DNA of 64,000 nt, from the NCBI GenBank assembly GCA_025677835.1, contig JAIXMR010000027.1:124001-188000 (forward strand). The letters are read 5' to 3'. Source of the stretch: Sporodiniella umbellata. Its lineage: Eukaryota > Mucoromycota > Mucoromycetes > Mucorales > Rhizopodaceae. Under the pieces are notes generated by a model, which saw nothing but the letters and a program-made list of their open reading frames with translations, was not told the DNA's origin and did no database searches. Positions 45,686 through 56,295 of the stretch are shown in pieces. How positions within the stretch are numbered: position 1 is the stretch's first letter; each line of letters opens with the position of its first letter. A program made the position numbers and the translations under genes.

Positions 45686-46243
45686 ATGGAACTAGAAGGA
45701 GAGCAAGAAACGATGGATAGGATCTCAGGCCTTTTATCTGAGTTGATACATGAAGCCAGTGAAGCCGTTCAGGATAGAAAAAAAGGTAGCCAAAAGCGAC
45801 GAAAGAGTGTATGTAAAGAGAAGGCAGTAAGCAGTAGACCGCGAAGAACGAGTCTACAGCCTTCAACACGCCGCAGTGTAAGCTACCCACCTTATCGCCA
45901 TCGTCGTGCATCCTGTCCTTTGGTAACTACACATCATATAACGCGTCATCGAGAAAGCCCCAAGCGATCGATCCGTTCCCTTACGCAAAAGAGTGGCACA
46001 GGATTCCCACTATTTGTGCTTATCGCTCCTTTGTTACATATACCCCAGTCTCTGTTGACATTCTGGCTTGATTTCTGTCATACTCAATGGATACACCCTC
46101 ATCTTCAGTGGGTCACTATGGTTTTCTGGGCTTGTGCTCTTACTGTCACTAACCTAATGGTCGATCAAGCCGTCATTCGCCAACCCGAACGTTGGCAACC
46201 TCCTCCAAACCATTACCCTGCTCTCCTACCAGGTTCCTATTAA
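45686..46243 (+). CDS. Uncharacterised basic protein with two C-terminal TM segments, 185 residues
   Basis: A single uninterrupted exon with balanced composition in an AT-rich area and a TATA box just upstream. The first 15-20 residues are acidic (MELEGEQETMDRISGLLSEL), followed by an Arg/Ser/His-rich region of about 90 residues (RRTSLQPSTRRSVSY). Two hydrophobic segments follow (FPLFVLIAPLLHIPQSLLTF and VTMVFWACALTVTNLM), then a short Pro-rich tail. I recognise no family. Its shape suggests a small membrane protein with a cytosolic, possibly phosphorylated head. The start is the first ATG of the frame. Confidence 0.65.
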   Translation: MELEGEQETMDRISGLLSELIHEASEAVQDRKKGSQKRRKSVCKEKAVSSRPRRTSLQPSTRRSVSYPPYRHRRASCPLVTTHHITRHRESPKRSIRSLTQKSGTGFPLFVLIAPLLHIPQSLLTFWLDFCHTQWIHPHLQWVTMVFWACALTVTNLMVDQAVIRQPERWQPPPNHYPALLPGSY

Positions 46244-48185
46244 GCCCTCCTCTTTTTTGTTATGACTATCTATGAACTTCATTATTTTACCTTTATACAT
46301 ACATACACGCACACACGCACACATATATATATATCTACTTATTCACTTGCTCTTTTATATATATCTTTACTTAACCGCAATATATTTCAAATACCTCTTG
46401 TTCTACTTTAAACAAGAAAAAAAAAACATCTCATACAGTCAAACTTGGCGTTTTCATGAAAACTAATAGACCCAATGACAAAAATAAATGACAGAGTTTG
46501 AAAAATAAGATGCTAAACGCTCAATTTTTATGGTCTCATAAATCCTAACTTTAATATATCAATTAAACAGAACCTCCGTAAACTGCTCTGTAATAAATAT
46601 CATGTATTAAAAAGCACCTAGTAAACCATATTATACACAGGTGTAACTTAGCATCCAAAGATGACACCAAGTCTATCTTGAAGATTTTTTTCTCGAATAA
46701 GAAGACATACCTTTAACTTGTAACTGTTTTCAATGATGACAACGAGAAAGTATATACTTTTTTTTAGCGTGATTTTTTGAAATGAGTCGCTTCCAGCAAC
46801 ATGTGATTGGTAAGAGTTGATGGACGGCCGCCGTGGGTATTACAACTTGGAATATGCTCAAAGCTTGATACGATTGTGTTCTATTAAGCAATAAATAAGA
46901 AAGCCAACAGAATATGTTTGACTTTGCCCATAGATACCTATATCTGTTTGAGTCAATTTTTGCTACGAGAACCACGGGAATGAGATGCTGTCCGATGAGT
47001 CGGTGTTTCTGTGCCTTATACCAAGATTTGACTTAACCGCAGTCTAATCTTGGATCTGGTTCAGCACTGTACACAACATGAGTTGACGCATCCGGTCATA
47101 CCATAATAGCTTTGCCATTGCTACTGATAAATGTTCTGAGGGGTTAAGTAAAAAAATTACTAGCTGAGACCAGCAGCATCTTTATGAATTCCAAGTACCA
47201 TTGCAAAAGGATATGCTTGTCGATGCTTTCAAACAGGAAGACAAGAGCAACTCAAAGATTCTTGGAGACCTGCTTTGTCTCTTGGGGTTCAGTCTTTGAT
47301 GACAAATCGAAAAAAGAGCTACTATCGTATCTGTCTCCCATCAACACTCGGTTCTATGTCTAAACGGACGCCATAAAAACTATGGTTGTACTCAACATTC
47401 AGTAACCCGTAGCTTTGTGTTCACCTCGCACCTGTAAACACACCATAACAACGGTTGAAATTAATTTGCACGTTCTATATTAGCTTCATGGCCTATGCTT
47501 AAAAACATATAGAGAGGCTCAAACGAACATTAAATAGACACCATCTAATTTTTAGAATCTTGTTACTTCAGCAATGCACCTTTCTTCTCGGGCAAAGTCG
47601 CTGTATAATTTATTTGCACTTGATTGTTAGAAGGGGCAGTCTCAATACTATTCTCGGGGTATTTGACACTTAAGTTAGCCCACTGATTAGTGATTGAATT
47701 AAAGGATGCAATGAGATCATTGACTTGTTGCAACATCCTCCATCAGATTGGAAACATTCAGTCTTCCTCTTTAAAAAAAAAATAAAGCCCTTCACCGTTA
47801 GAAACTGTCTTAAGTTGGAAGAAAAACAACAAAGTTCAATTTTAAAAGAACTTGAAGGTGTTGAGTTTTCACTACCAACGCTCAAAGCTCAATAGCCCTT
47901 AATCAAAATGGCAGTGAAAATCGAACTTGTAACGTTTCATTTTTGTCATTTAGCTCATTAGTTTGTGAAAGCGTCAATATCCATAGCTCTGGCTATATCA
48001 CAAAATGCTATGCCATTTTTTTAGTCTTTTAGTTTATGCAGACTGTCAACTGATGTTTTTAATAACAATTCTCACAAAAAAAAAAAAGTCATACAACGTT
48101 TTCAGTCTGTCACATGGAAAGGAGTATAAATACATGAGAAAGTTAAGCAAAGAAAAAAAGCTCTTCTTTAGTTGATCTATTGCCA
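46244..48185. other. Gene-free region, about 1.9 kb
   Basis: The first 200 bp are T-rich with CA and TA microsatellite stretches. From about 46.6 to 47.9 kb base composition is more even and short coding-like scraps occur in several frames on both strands, as in an old transposon or gene relic. No family could be recognised and no model is supported. Confidence 0.4.
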
Positions 48186-48857
48186 ATGAATTTTGAATCT
48201 CTATTTTATCCGCTTTTGCCTTTCTTTCGTAAGTAATACCAATAAAACAATCTTTTTGCAAAGGAAAGCTGATTTTTAAAATATAAAAACAAGGAAAACC
48301 AAAAAAGACAAATCAAAGCCTTTGTACGGTGAATCAAGAACCAACTAAGAAAACGTTGGATGGTCCTGCTGAATGTTTGCCACCTTACACATGCTCTATC
48401 AACAAGATTGGCGTATATAATGTAAAACTGGAGACCAATGCAAAGGGGAAAAAGGCATGGTCAAGACCTTGGAAGTAAGTACAAAAGATAAGGCGGATGG
48501 GGATATGCGCATTTCCTTTTTGATTTTATTAAGAAATTAAAATGTAATAGACAAGTCTATTTCGAATTAAGAGGAACTATGTTTAAACTATACGAAGTCA
48601 GGAAACGATCTTCAAGGTATTACTATACACCCAGTCTGGCTTTTTATCAGCAATACGAGTATGTACCCTTATGGACGTTATCCCTGGTGGATCTTGAGAT
48701 CAGTTGGGCCAAAGAATACAAAAAGAAACCAAACGTACTAAGACTCAAATGGGGTCAATACCAATGTTTGATGGAAATTCAAACCAAAGCAGATCTTTAT
48801 TCTTGGATAGAAAAAATCATGGCTGCTAAGCGCATTGCAGTAGATATCGATGCCTAA
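48186..48857 (+). CDS. Small PH-domain protein
   Basis: Three exons: 48186-48228, 48294-48474 and 48551-48857, giving 176 residues. Phases 1 and 2 close and intron donors are GTAAGT. After a short hydrophobic/basic N-terminus (MNFESLFYPLLPFFRKPKKT) the chain resembles a PH domain: LPPYTCSINKIGVYNVKLE, RPWKQVYFELRGTMFKLYEV, PNVLRLKWGQYQCLMEIQ and a terminal helix DLYSWIEKIMAAKRIAV. PH domains bind phosphoinositides or proteins at membranes. No other domain is present. The first exon is less certain than the rest because it depends on one intron chosen to avoid a stop. Histone H1 copy 1 follows on the same strand. Confidence 0.65.
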
Positions 48858-49144
48858 AACCATTCATATTCGCTATGCAATTGTATATCTCTGTTTATCC
48901 CCACCCCTTTCTCCTTTTCTTTTTCTCCTATCTGATTCTTTTGTACATAATAAATCAAAACAAAGACCTTAACGCACGCACACACATACATACAGAGAGA
49001 AAGAGAGAGACTCACATAACACAAACACCGAAAAAGGAAGAAATGCATACAAGGTTTTTTTAAAAAAAAAGAAAAAAGAAAAAAAAACCAATTTTTTTCC
49101 CTTTTTTTCTTTTCTATAAATTTTTTTTTTTATTAAAATATAAA

Positions 49145-50191
49145 ATGGTTGCCAACAAAACTGTCAACGCGACTCCTATCAAAAAAGCTGCAAGCCATCC
49201 CACTGTAAATAACTCTAAAAAAAGGCTCCTAGAGAACATTGATTAACCACTTTACTTTTTTTATACAAATAGTATGAAGCAATGATCATCAGTAAAAAAA
49301 AAAAAAAAAAAAGGATTATTTTTTTTTCTAAAATTTTTCTCAAAAATAGCTGCCATCAATGATTTAAAAGAACGTCAAGGAAGTTCTCGTTTGGCCGTCA
49401 AGAAATATATTTTGGCCAATAATGAAGTTACAGCAGGTTCTCATTTCGATAGCCAAATTGCTGCTGCTATTAAACGTGGTGTAGCCAAAAACGTCTTTTC
49501 GCTTCCCAAGGGCATGTCAGGTACCATCAAATTAGTTAAACCTGAAAAGAAATCAGAGAAAAAGGCAGAAAAAAAGACAGTGGTCAAAAAGACAGCCGAG
49601 AAGAAGGTAGAAAAGAAATCTGCAGAAAAGAAAAAGTCTGTGGAGAAAAAGGTAGAAGAAGTAGAAGAAAAGAAGGAGGAAAAGAACAAGCCAACGGAAA
49701 AGAAAGCGGCTAAAAAGATTGTCGAGAAAAAAGAAGAAAAGAAGCCAGTGGAAAAGAAAAAGGCAGTTGAAAAAAAGGTGGAACAAAAGGTCGATCAAAA
49801 GAAGACTCTCAAAAAAGCAGACGTTAAAAAAGTGGAAAAGAGATCTTCTACTCGTAAGGCTTCTGTTGTCGCTACCCCAGCTGCCAAACCTGCTACCAGA
49901 AAAGCTGCTACCAAGAAAGAAGCTATAAAGAAAGAAGCTACAAAGAGAGAGGCTGCCAAGAAGATGGTTGAGACCAAGAAAGAAACCCTCAAAAAGGTCG
50001 AAACCGCTGCTCCCAAAAAATCTGCTCTTAAGAAAGCTGAGACTCCCAAGAAGGCTGTTGCTGTAAAGAAAACTGCTGCTTCTAAGAAACCTGCTACTAA
50101 AAAGACTACCGAAAAGGCCAATGTCAAAGCACCTAGCAAGCTTACAAAAAGACAATCTGCTATGAAAGCCGCTTCTGCTTCTACTGCTTAA
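49145..50191 (+). CDS. Histone H1, copy 1
   Basis: Three exons: 49145-49204, 49273-49291 and 49350-50191, giving 306 residues. A short N-terminal arm leads into a winged-helix linker-histone domain: HPTYEAMIISTAINDLKERQ, then GSSRLAVKKYILANN and AAAIKRGVAKNVFSLPKG. A very long Lys/Ala/Glu tail follows (about 200 residues rich in EKK and KKA repeats). Linker histones bind the nucleosome dyad and compact chromatin. The second exon is only 19 nt and the following intron begins GT-A(n). A paralogue lies about 5 kb downstream with the same microexon. The antisense frames here are artefacts of the Lys-rich tail. Confidence 0.92.
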
Positions 50192-50262
50192 GAAAATACA
50201 AAGACATCAACACACAAATACAGAATCACACAATTAAAATACAATATCAATGAAAACATTTG

Positions 50263-50298
<36 letters not shown>

Positions 50299-52266
50299 GG
50301 CGATAGCAATACCTTTTGCGTTTGTTTTGTGTTTTACTGAAAGTATTTTCCAGTCTACTCTTTTCTACCTACGTTTTTCTTTTACCTGCGAAACCAGTTC
50401 AGAATGACTTTACTGAGATGAGAAGCACATAGAAAAAAGAAGCTTGGTTCGAAATAAAATATGCGTTCTAACTTATAAGAGTTTATTTCTTTATCATATT
50501 CAGTTAAAGCTCTTGAGTGCCTCAGCAACTGAAACAGTTGATCGTACAGCTCAAAATAAGAGCCAAAAGAGATGTCTAGTTAGAATGAATACGACAAGAA
50601 AAACAAACAAAACTGATAGGAAACCTTTGCAAATACAAACCGAGTATAAAAAATCGTTTGATTAACCTCAAATGCAATCTGACTGAAAAACGTCGCCAGA
50701 AAAGAAAAAACGCGTAAGGGCACAATAGAGAACAGGACAAAACTGATGTAAATTATCTCAAATGTTGTGTTTTTGTCAGTAAAGTGGAGCTCACTTTAAA
50801 TGTATAGGGCCCTACGGCATGCTCAAGCAAAGGTACTCCAACAGTAGTAGTGCTTCAACGGCAAGGACAATTTTGCATACCGTACGAGGTACAGTATCGA
50901 CGTGAGGTGCTACAAACTTGGAAATCAGAGACACAAGAGTTTCCAAGAGAATAGAGGTTGAAAAAAAAAGCAGAAACTGAAAGGATATCATCTGCAGAGC
51001 TGTAACAGATCATTATATGCTTTTGGCTCATAAAACTGCTTATTATGGATAAAACTTCTACTATGACATTGTTTTAGATGACACACTGACTCACACTTCT
51101 AATAAGATTAAGAGGATTGTTATTAATACAGATCACTGGTGTATATACTTTCACTCATATTCGCTAGAGTTCTGTTTTGTACTAAGGAGGAAAGTCCAGT
51201 TTATTTAGTTAAACAAGATAAAGAAATTGAAATCAGAAATGGTTGAGTCGTTAAAATACATTAAACCAGACGTTTTTTTTTTTTTTTAGAAATACACCAC
51301 ATCATTCTGTTAATGATTTTTAAAAAGGGACCACATTGTGAACCTTTTTGAGCAATGATAATAAAAAACGCATTGACAAATTAATTGGAACAAACGTTAT
51401 TCGTTTATGGAAAAAAATGTTGTAAATAATATAAATATGTAACAACGATTACAAAGTTAAAATAATGAATACCGCTTTTTACAAGTCTCGGCATTTTGTT
51501 CTTAATTCAAAATTTGATACCAAATGCTTAATTTATTAAATACTCAAAATGGCTAACATCATTCAGAAAGGCATCGCGGCTAAACAGAATATCTCTAAAA
51601 ATAGTACTGCTACATAATAGAAGAAATTTTTAGGGGAATTCAATAGGAGGCCGTTGTACAGTCGTCTTTGGAGTTTTGAAGACACACAAAGAAGGAAGCC
51701 ATTTATGAATCTAAAAAAGTAACTTGGACAGGTCATATTTGAAACATAAAAGAGCATTAGTGACATAAAGCACTTGGAATTGTTCTTCTAAAAAAAAATG
51801 CCACCTCTCGTATAACTGAGTAAACACTGTCCAAGATACACGATTTCATTAAGGAGTATAGAGTATATTAGACTTGAAAACGCGCAGTCTTAAAGGAGGC
51901 GTTGAAATAAGCATTTTGGAAGGTAATTAACGACCAAGTCTGCTCTGAAAAAGTAAGCTATTTGGGGACTTAGAATAACGAAACAAAATTATGAAATGAA
52001 ATATAGACGTGAATTCTAAAGATTACATGCTTATCAACACAAAAGATGAAAAACTGAGGTGCCATTATAGAGAGCTTGGGTTTTTACGTATTTACCAAAC
52101 ACCAAACACCAAAAAAAACACCAGTATAGCATAAAATGTTTTTTGGCATTTGTTACTTTGGATATCGGTCCTTTTTGCTTTTTAGCTTTTTGGCTTTCCT
52201 CTACCGTCTGAGGGTAATATATAGTCCTATCTGCCGTCTACAACTTAAGTCGTGTGACAATAAGTC
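50192..52266. other. Gene-free region, about 2.1 kb
   Basis: AT-rich, with a poly-T run of about 28 near 50271-50298 in the 3' flank of histone H1. ORFs such as 50444-50665 (plus) and 51563-51766 (minus) show no recognisable features. Confidence 0.45.
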
Positions 52267-52464
52267 ATGCTTCCTGGTAAGATGTTCAAGAAAGAAAAAA
52301 GTATAAAGTATAGCGATAGACTAGCACGTTATGTACCACCAGGTAATTACTCTAAAAGCCCCACTACACCAAGAGATATTACAACGGATGAAAACTTTAC
52401 GGACTTATGTAATCGCACTGGAAAAACACAGATTAAAAGGATGAATAAGTTAGAGGGACCATGA
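52267..52464 (+). CDS. Possible small protein, 65 residues
   Basis: A single-exon frame starting MLPGKMFKKEKSIKYSDRLA and ending in a basic tail (KTQIKRMNKLEGP). Composition is plausible for a basic protein, but there is no family match and no clear promoter. A GTAATT inside the frame at 52343 could even be a donor. It could equally be a chance ORF. Confidence 0.25.
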   Translation: MLPGKMFKKEKSIKYSDRLARYVPPGNYSKSPTTPRDITTDENFTDLCNRTGKTQIKRMNKLEGP

Positions 52465-53196
52465 TAAAATATACGAGGAATTTGTTTGGGTCATCTTTAT
52501 TGACGCTTTTAGTATCTACAATCAAAAAGCTTCAATTTATTAATTGTTGATTACGCATCTTTATCGACTGATCTGGACAATATATTACTTTTAATGAGGC
52601 TTGCTTTTATGTTGTATTTATTTATCAATGGACACACACACGCACACTAAATGGCCCAATCCCTCATAGAAATTACAGATTTCTGAAATATACTGCTTTT
52701 CAAAAAATAGGAAAGTACCTAAAAAGTGATCTTCTTAAAACGCCGGAGTAATTGGTATCATCTGGCTGCCAAAGTAAGCTTTTTTAAACGTTAGACTAAA
52801 CACTGCGCTTTAAGACAGAATTCTTTTTTATACATACTCCTCAGCTCCTTTCATCGCGGTATCGATTTGAGGATAGATAGAGTCACGATCTAGAATTATT
52901 TACGTCTTCTGGTACAGAGGCAAGGTCATGCATGTTTCAATCTTGGAAAGACCACTTTTCTTTTCCCATTCCAAAGCCTCACCTAAAACCTTACTTTAGC
53001 CAGCTCTTCAAACTCTTTCCGAGCCGGTTTTGCGGTCAGAAGAAAAATGTAGTTTGGAAAGAACAATTTCCAATCCTTTGAGATTCTTGGATTCGGTAAC
53101 TTATAATTTAATTCTCCGCTTGTTATAAAACCGTCCTTCGTTTAAAAAATCCGTCAATTGACGTTGGCGGCGCTATCTAGCGTTTTTATCCTAAAG
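52465..53196. other. Intergenic spacer upstream of RIB7
   Basis: AT-rich with no ORF of note. It contains the presumed RIB7 promoter but no motif that I can define. Confidence 0.4.
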
Positions 53197-54108
53197 ATGT
53201 ATAAAACAGCCAAAGAATTCTTGGATCCTATATTTAGCCAAATTAAGATTCTAAAAGATCGACCTTTTGTCACTTTAACGTTTGCTCAGAGCTTGGATGG
53301 AAAGATTGCTAAACAAGGTCAACAGGTTCTTTTGAGTGGTCAAGAAAGTATGGCTATGACTCATAGGTAACGTAATCTCTTTATCAAAAAGAAGTCTCTA
53401 AAGAAGAAATAGACTTCGTGTGCTTCATGATGGTATTCTCATAGGCATTGGAACTGCTCTTATAGATAATCCTCAATTGAATGGTAACCATCTATCTTTG
53501 TGCTTCTCCTTTTTTTTTTTTTTCTAAACAGATTTTATTTTGGCTGTTGCTTCTCTTCCTCCTCTTTAAAAAGCGAGATACTTGTCGCCAGAAGATCTAG
53601 TATCGTTCAGCCAACCACAACCGATTATATTAGATCCGTTTCTTAAGTTGCCCACAGATTGTCGATTACTGGAAAATTATCGATCAAAAAAAGGAAAGCA
53701 GCCTTGGCTTATTGCTTTCAAATCAGAAGAAAATGAAATCAAAGCACCTCATCTAGAAAAGGCAGGGGCCAAAATTCATTGGCTTAATAAACCAAAAACA
53801 AGTATGATTGGCAATATTTGAAAAAAAGGGATGTATACCAATTATGTTGTCTAGACCATATTTGTTACCGACATCTTTATGCCTTATTGAAAACTTTGGG
53901 TATTCAAACGCTAATGATTGAAGGAGGTGCTAAGGTGATTCAATCCTGTTTGAAAAATCAAGCTTACGACCAGCTCATTATTACCACCGCTCCTTTCTGG
54001 ATTGGATCGGAAGGAATAAATGCTGTTCTGGATGGGCAAAAAGGATTGAAGCAAATACGGTACCAACAGATGGGTGACGATATCGTTCTTTCTGCTTCTT
54101 GTTCTTAA
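53197..54108 (+). CDS. RIB7: 2,5-diamino-6-ribosylamino-pyrimidinone phosphate reductase (riboflavin synthesis)
   Basis: Four exons: 53197-53366, 53413-53483, 53574-53801 and 53855-54108, giving 240 residues (yeast Rib7 is 244). Family motifs: RPFVTLTFAQSLDGKIA at the N-terminus, THRLRVLHDGILIGIGTALI with DNPQLN, QPQPIILDPFLKLP, then LLKTLGIQTLMIEGGAKVI and the C-terminal FWIGSEGINAVLDG. It reduces the ribosylamino group to ribitylamino with NADPH in the fungal riboflavin pathway. Intron 3 (GTATGA...TTGTCTAG, 53 nt) explains an apparent frameshift near 53.8 kb. For intron 2 I used the acceptor at 53572-53573, because it restores the conserved ARYLSPEDL right after DNPQLN. All phases close. 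Confidence 0.9.
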
Positions 54109-55261
54109 AAAGAATTGTCACATAACACTTTCTTAGCTACATATTAATTAAAAAAACTAAATGTATAGTCCGTTGCAGTCTAATTATGTGAGGTTACATT
54201 GCTCAAAAAAAGGAGGCTTGCCATATCTTTTAGAATAGAGGAACTATCCTCATCAAGCTGAATGAAGCCGCTAAATACACAGGAATCAAATGAGATACTC
54301 TTGATAATGGACTTTGGGGGCCTCTCCCCCATATTGGGCAGCTATGGCTCTGAAAAAAAAATGCTACGTCTACTATTATCATAGTTACTGACGCTTTAGT
54401 TTGTCTACTTGGCCCCCTTTTTTTATATATTTTGTTGTTAGCCAAATAACGCCATTTTTTTTTTAAGAAAACCTCTATTCTTACGTTTGAAATAAATCGC
54501 TTTAGGGTTATGAAAAAACGATACTGTGTATATGATCGATCATTTTAGAGCAGTTCTAGTACCATAATCCAAGTTAGACTTTTCATATCTCAAGATATAC
54601 GGTTTTGTGCGAATGTAATATATGACCGTATTGTTTTTGTCTATTTTCTTTTGAGTTATGTCGAATTTTTTGAATACGTCATCCACAGACAAACTTCTTT
54701 TTGTCTCTCTTTTAAGTACTCTCATGGTATCGGCAGATAATGAAGGTGTCTATGCAGTTCGCATTGTTGTCAAAACATTCAATAATATGGGCATGTGGTT
54801 TGACCGAAGTAACGAAATTAGCGTTGTCTACTTTAACGTTAGCTTCTCTTATGGGTGTCACTAGTCGGGAAGTGTGTATTAACAGTCTCTAGAGTCTTTC
54901 GTGTTCGTTTGATATTTCCTCTAAAGACTTCATCAAAGCACGATATTTTTAACTATTGATTAGTGGGTTTATCTGAAACGAGGATGTTTATTAGGACTGA
55001 ATTATCTTTCTGGTGCCATTTTGTTTTGCAAAGAGACCAAAAAAACCAAAACAATAGCTTATACTGTTTTCTCTTTTCTATCTATACAGTGAAGCATATA
55101 ATCTGTATGCTAGTGAGGGTATAAACTTTTGATTAATGCAGCTACTTTCTTCTCTCTTTGCCTTTTTTTAATCTAAAAAGAGCAACCAAATAAATAATGA
55201 TAAATAAAATTATTTTTCCCTTTTTCTTCTTATTTTCTGTATTTTGTTCAATTTGTTCAAA
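54109..55261. other. Intergenic, about 1.15 kb
   Basis: AT-rich. A minus-strand frame at 54540-54725 (61 residues, ending YEKSNLDYGTRTALK) is protein-like but has no recognisable domain. Adjacent fragments in another frame suggest an old relic. No gene is supported. Confidence 0.4.
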
Positions 55262-56057
55262 ATGGTGGCTATAGACGTGAAAAGCATCAAAAAAACTCCT
55301 AATCATCCCACAGTAAGTTTTTATCAGAAGGATCTTTTAATGTGTCATTTCTTTAACTTCTATAATTAATTTCATTTGTTTAGTATGAAGCTATGATTAT
55401 TAGTAAATGAAATTGTAGATTTAAAAAACGATCAAACCTTTTAATTTTTTCGAAATAGCTGCAATCAATGAACTGAAAGAACGTCAAGGAAGTTCACGTG
55501 TAGCCATCAAGAAATACATTTTGGCAAATAATGAAGTAACAGCAGGCTCCCATTTTGATAGTCAAATTGCTGCTGCTATTAAACGAGGCGTAGCAAAAGA
55601 GATCTTTCGTCTTCCCAAAGGTACATTTATATTATCAGAGACCTATTTTTAATAAACAAAAGGTATGTCGGGTACAATCAAGTTGGTCAAACCAGCAAAG
55701 GAATCCACAGAGAAAAAAAAGACGGATGAGAAAAAACCAGTGCAAAAGAAGTCATCTGAAAAGACTAAGAAACCAGAAAAGAAAATAACCACAACGGACA
55801 AGAAGCTGGCCTCTAAGACTAAAAAGAAACAGGCATCATCAAAGCCCATTTTAAAAACAGCTGATAAAAAGGCATCGTCTACTAAAAAAATCTCGGAGAA
55901 AACCACCAACAAGTCTGGCGTTAGTAGCTCATCTCGAAAAACGACGCCCAAGAAACCTACAGCCAAAAAGACGACTGAAAAGGCAAACCTTAAAGCCCCT
56001 ACAAAGCCTACAAAGAGACAAAAGGCTATGAAGGCTGCCTCTGCATCCACAGCATGA
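55262..56057 (+). CDS. Histone H1, copy 2
   Basis: Four exons: 55262-55312, 55384-55402, 55459-55620 and 55663-56057, giving 208 residues. The globular domain is nearly the same as in copy 1: HPTYEAMIIS, AINELKERQGSSRVAIKKYI, and KRGVAKEIFRLPKGMSGTIK. The Lys-rich tail is about 100 residues shorter and less repetitive, but ends the same way (ATM/KAASASTA type). The 19-nt exon 2 and the introns around it are in the same positions as in copy 1. Copy 2 has an extra intron after LPK. The genes clearly arose by duplication. It converges with SEC7. Confidence 0.92.
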
Positions 56058-56103
56058 TAAATAAAACAGTAGGTGAAGCCTTTATTAAGAAATAAAAGTA
56101 TAT

Positions 56104-56122
56104 TTGTGTGTGTATATGTGGG

Positions 56123-56181
<59 letters not shown>

Positions 56182-56191
56182 AGGTTTAAAT

Positions 56192-56236
<45 letters not shown>
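56104..56236. repeat. GT and GA microsatellites between convergent genes
   Basis: A GT run from about 56127 to 56176, with imperfect GT repeats from 56104, is followed by a GA run (about 56201-56235). Both lie between the histone H1 stop (56057) and the SEC7 stop (56296), in the shared 3' flanking region. Confidence 0.9.
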
Positions 56237-56237
<1 letters not shown>

Positions 56238-56295
56238 CTGGTGGAAAAGGAAGGTGAGGAGGAGGGCAGGGAGGATAGGGATTTTGTTTTATTTT

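Noticed and set aside
49441..50155. Long antisense ORFs opposite histone H1 copy 1 (and 55649-56125 opposite copy 2)
   Set aside because: They are the reverse complement of the Lys-rich tail, which is naturally stop-free in other frames.
53802..53854. Frameshift or pseudogene in RIB7
   Set aside because: A 53-nt intron with good GT and TAG sites removes the shift and the phases agree.
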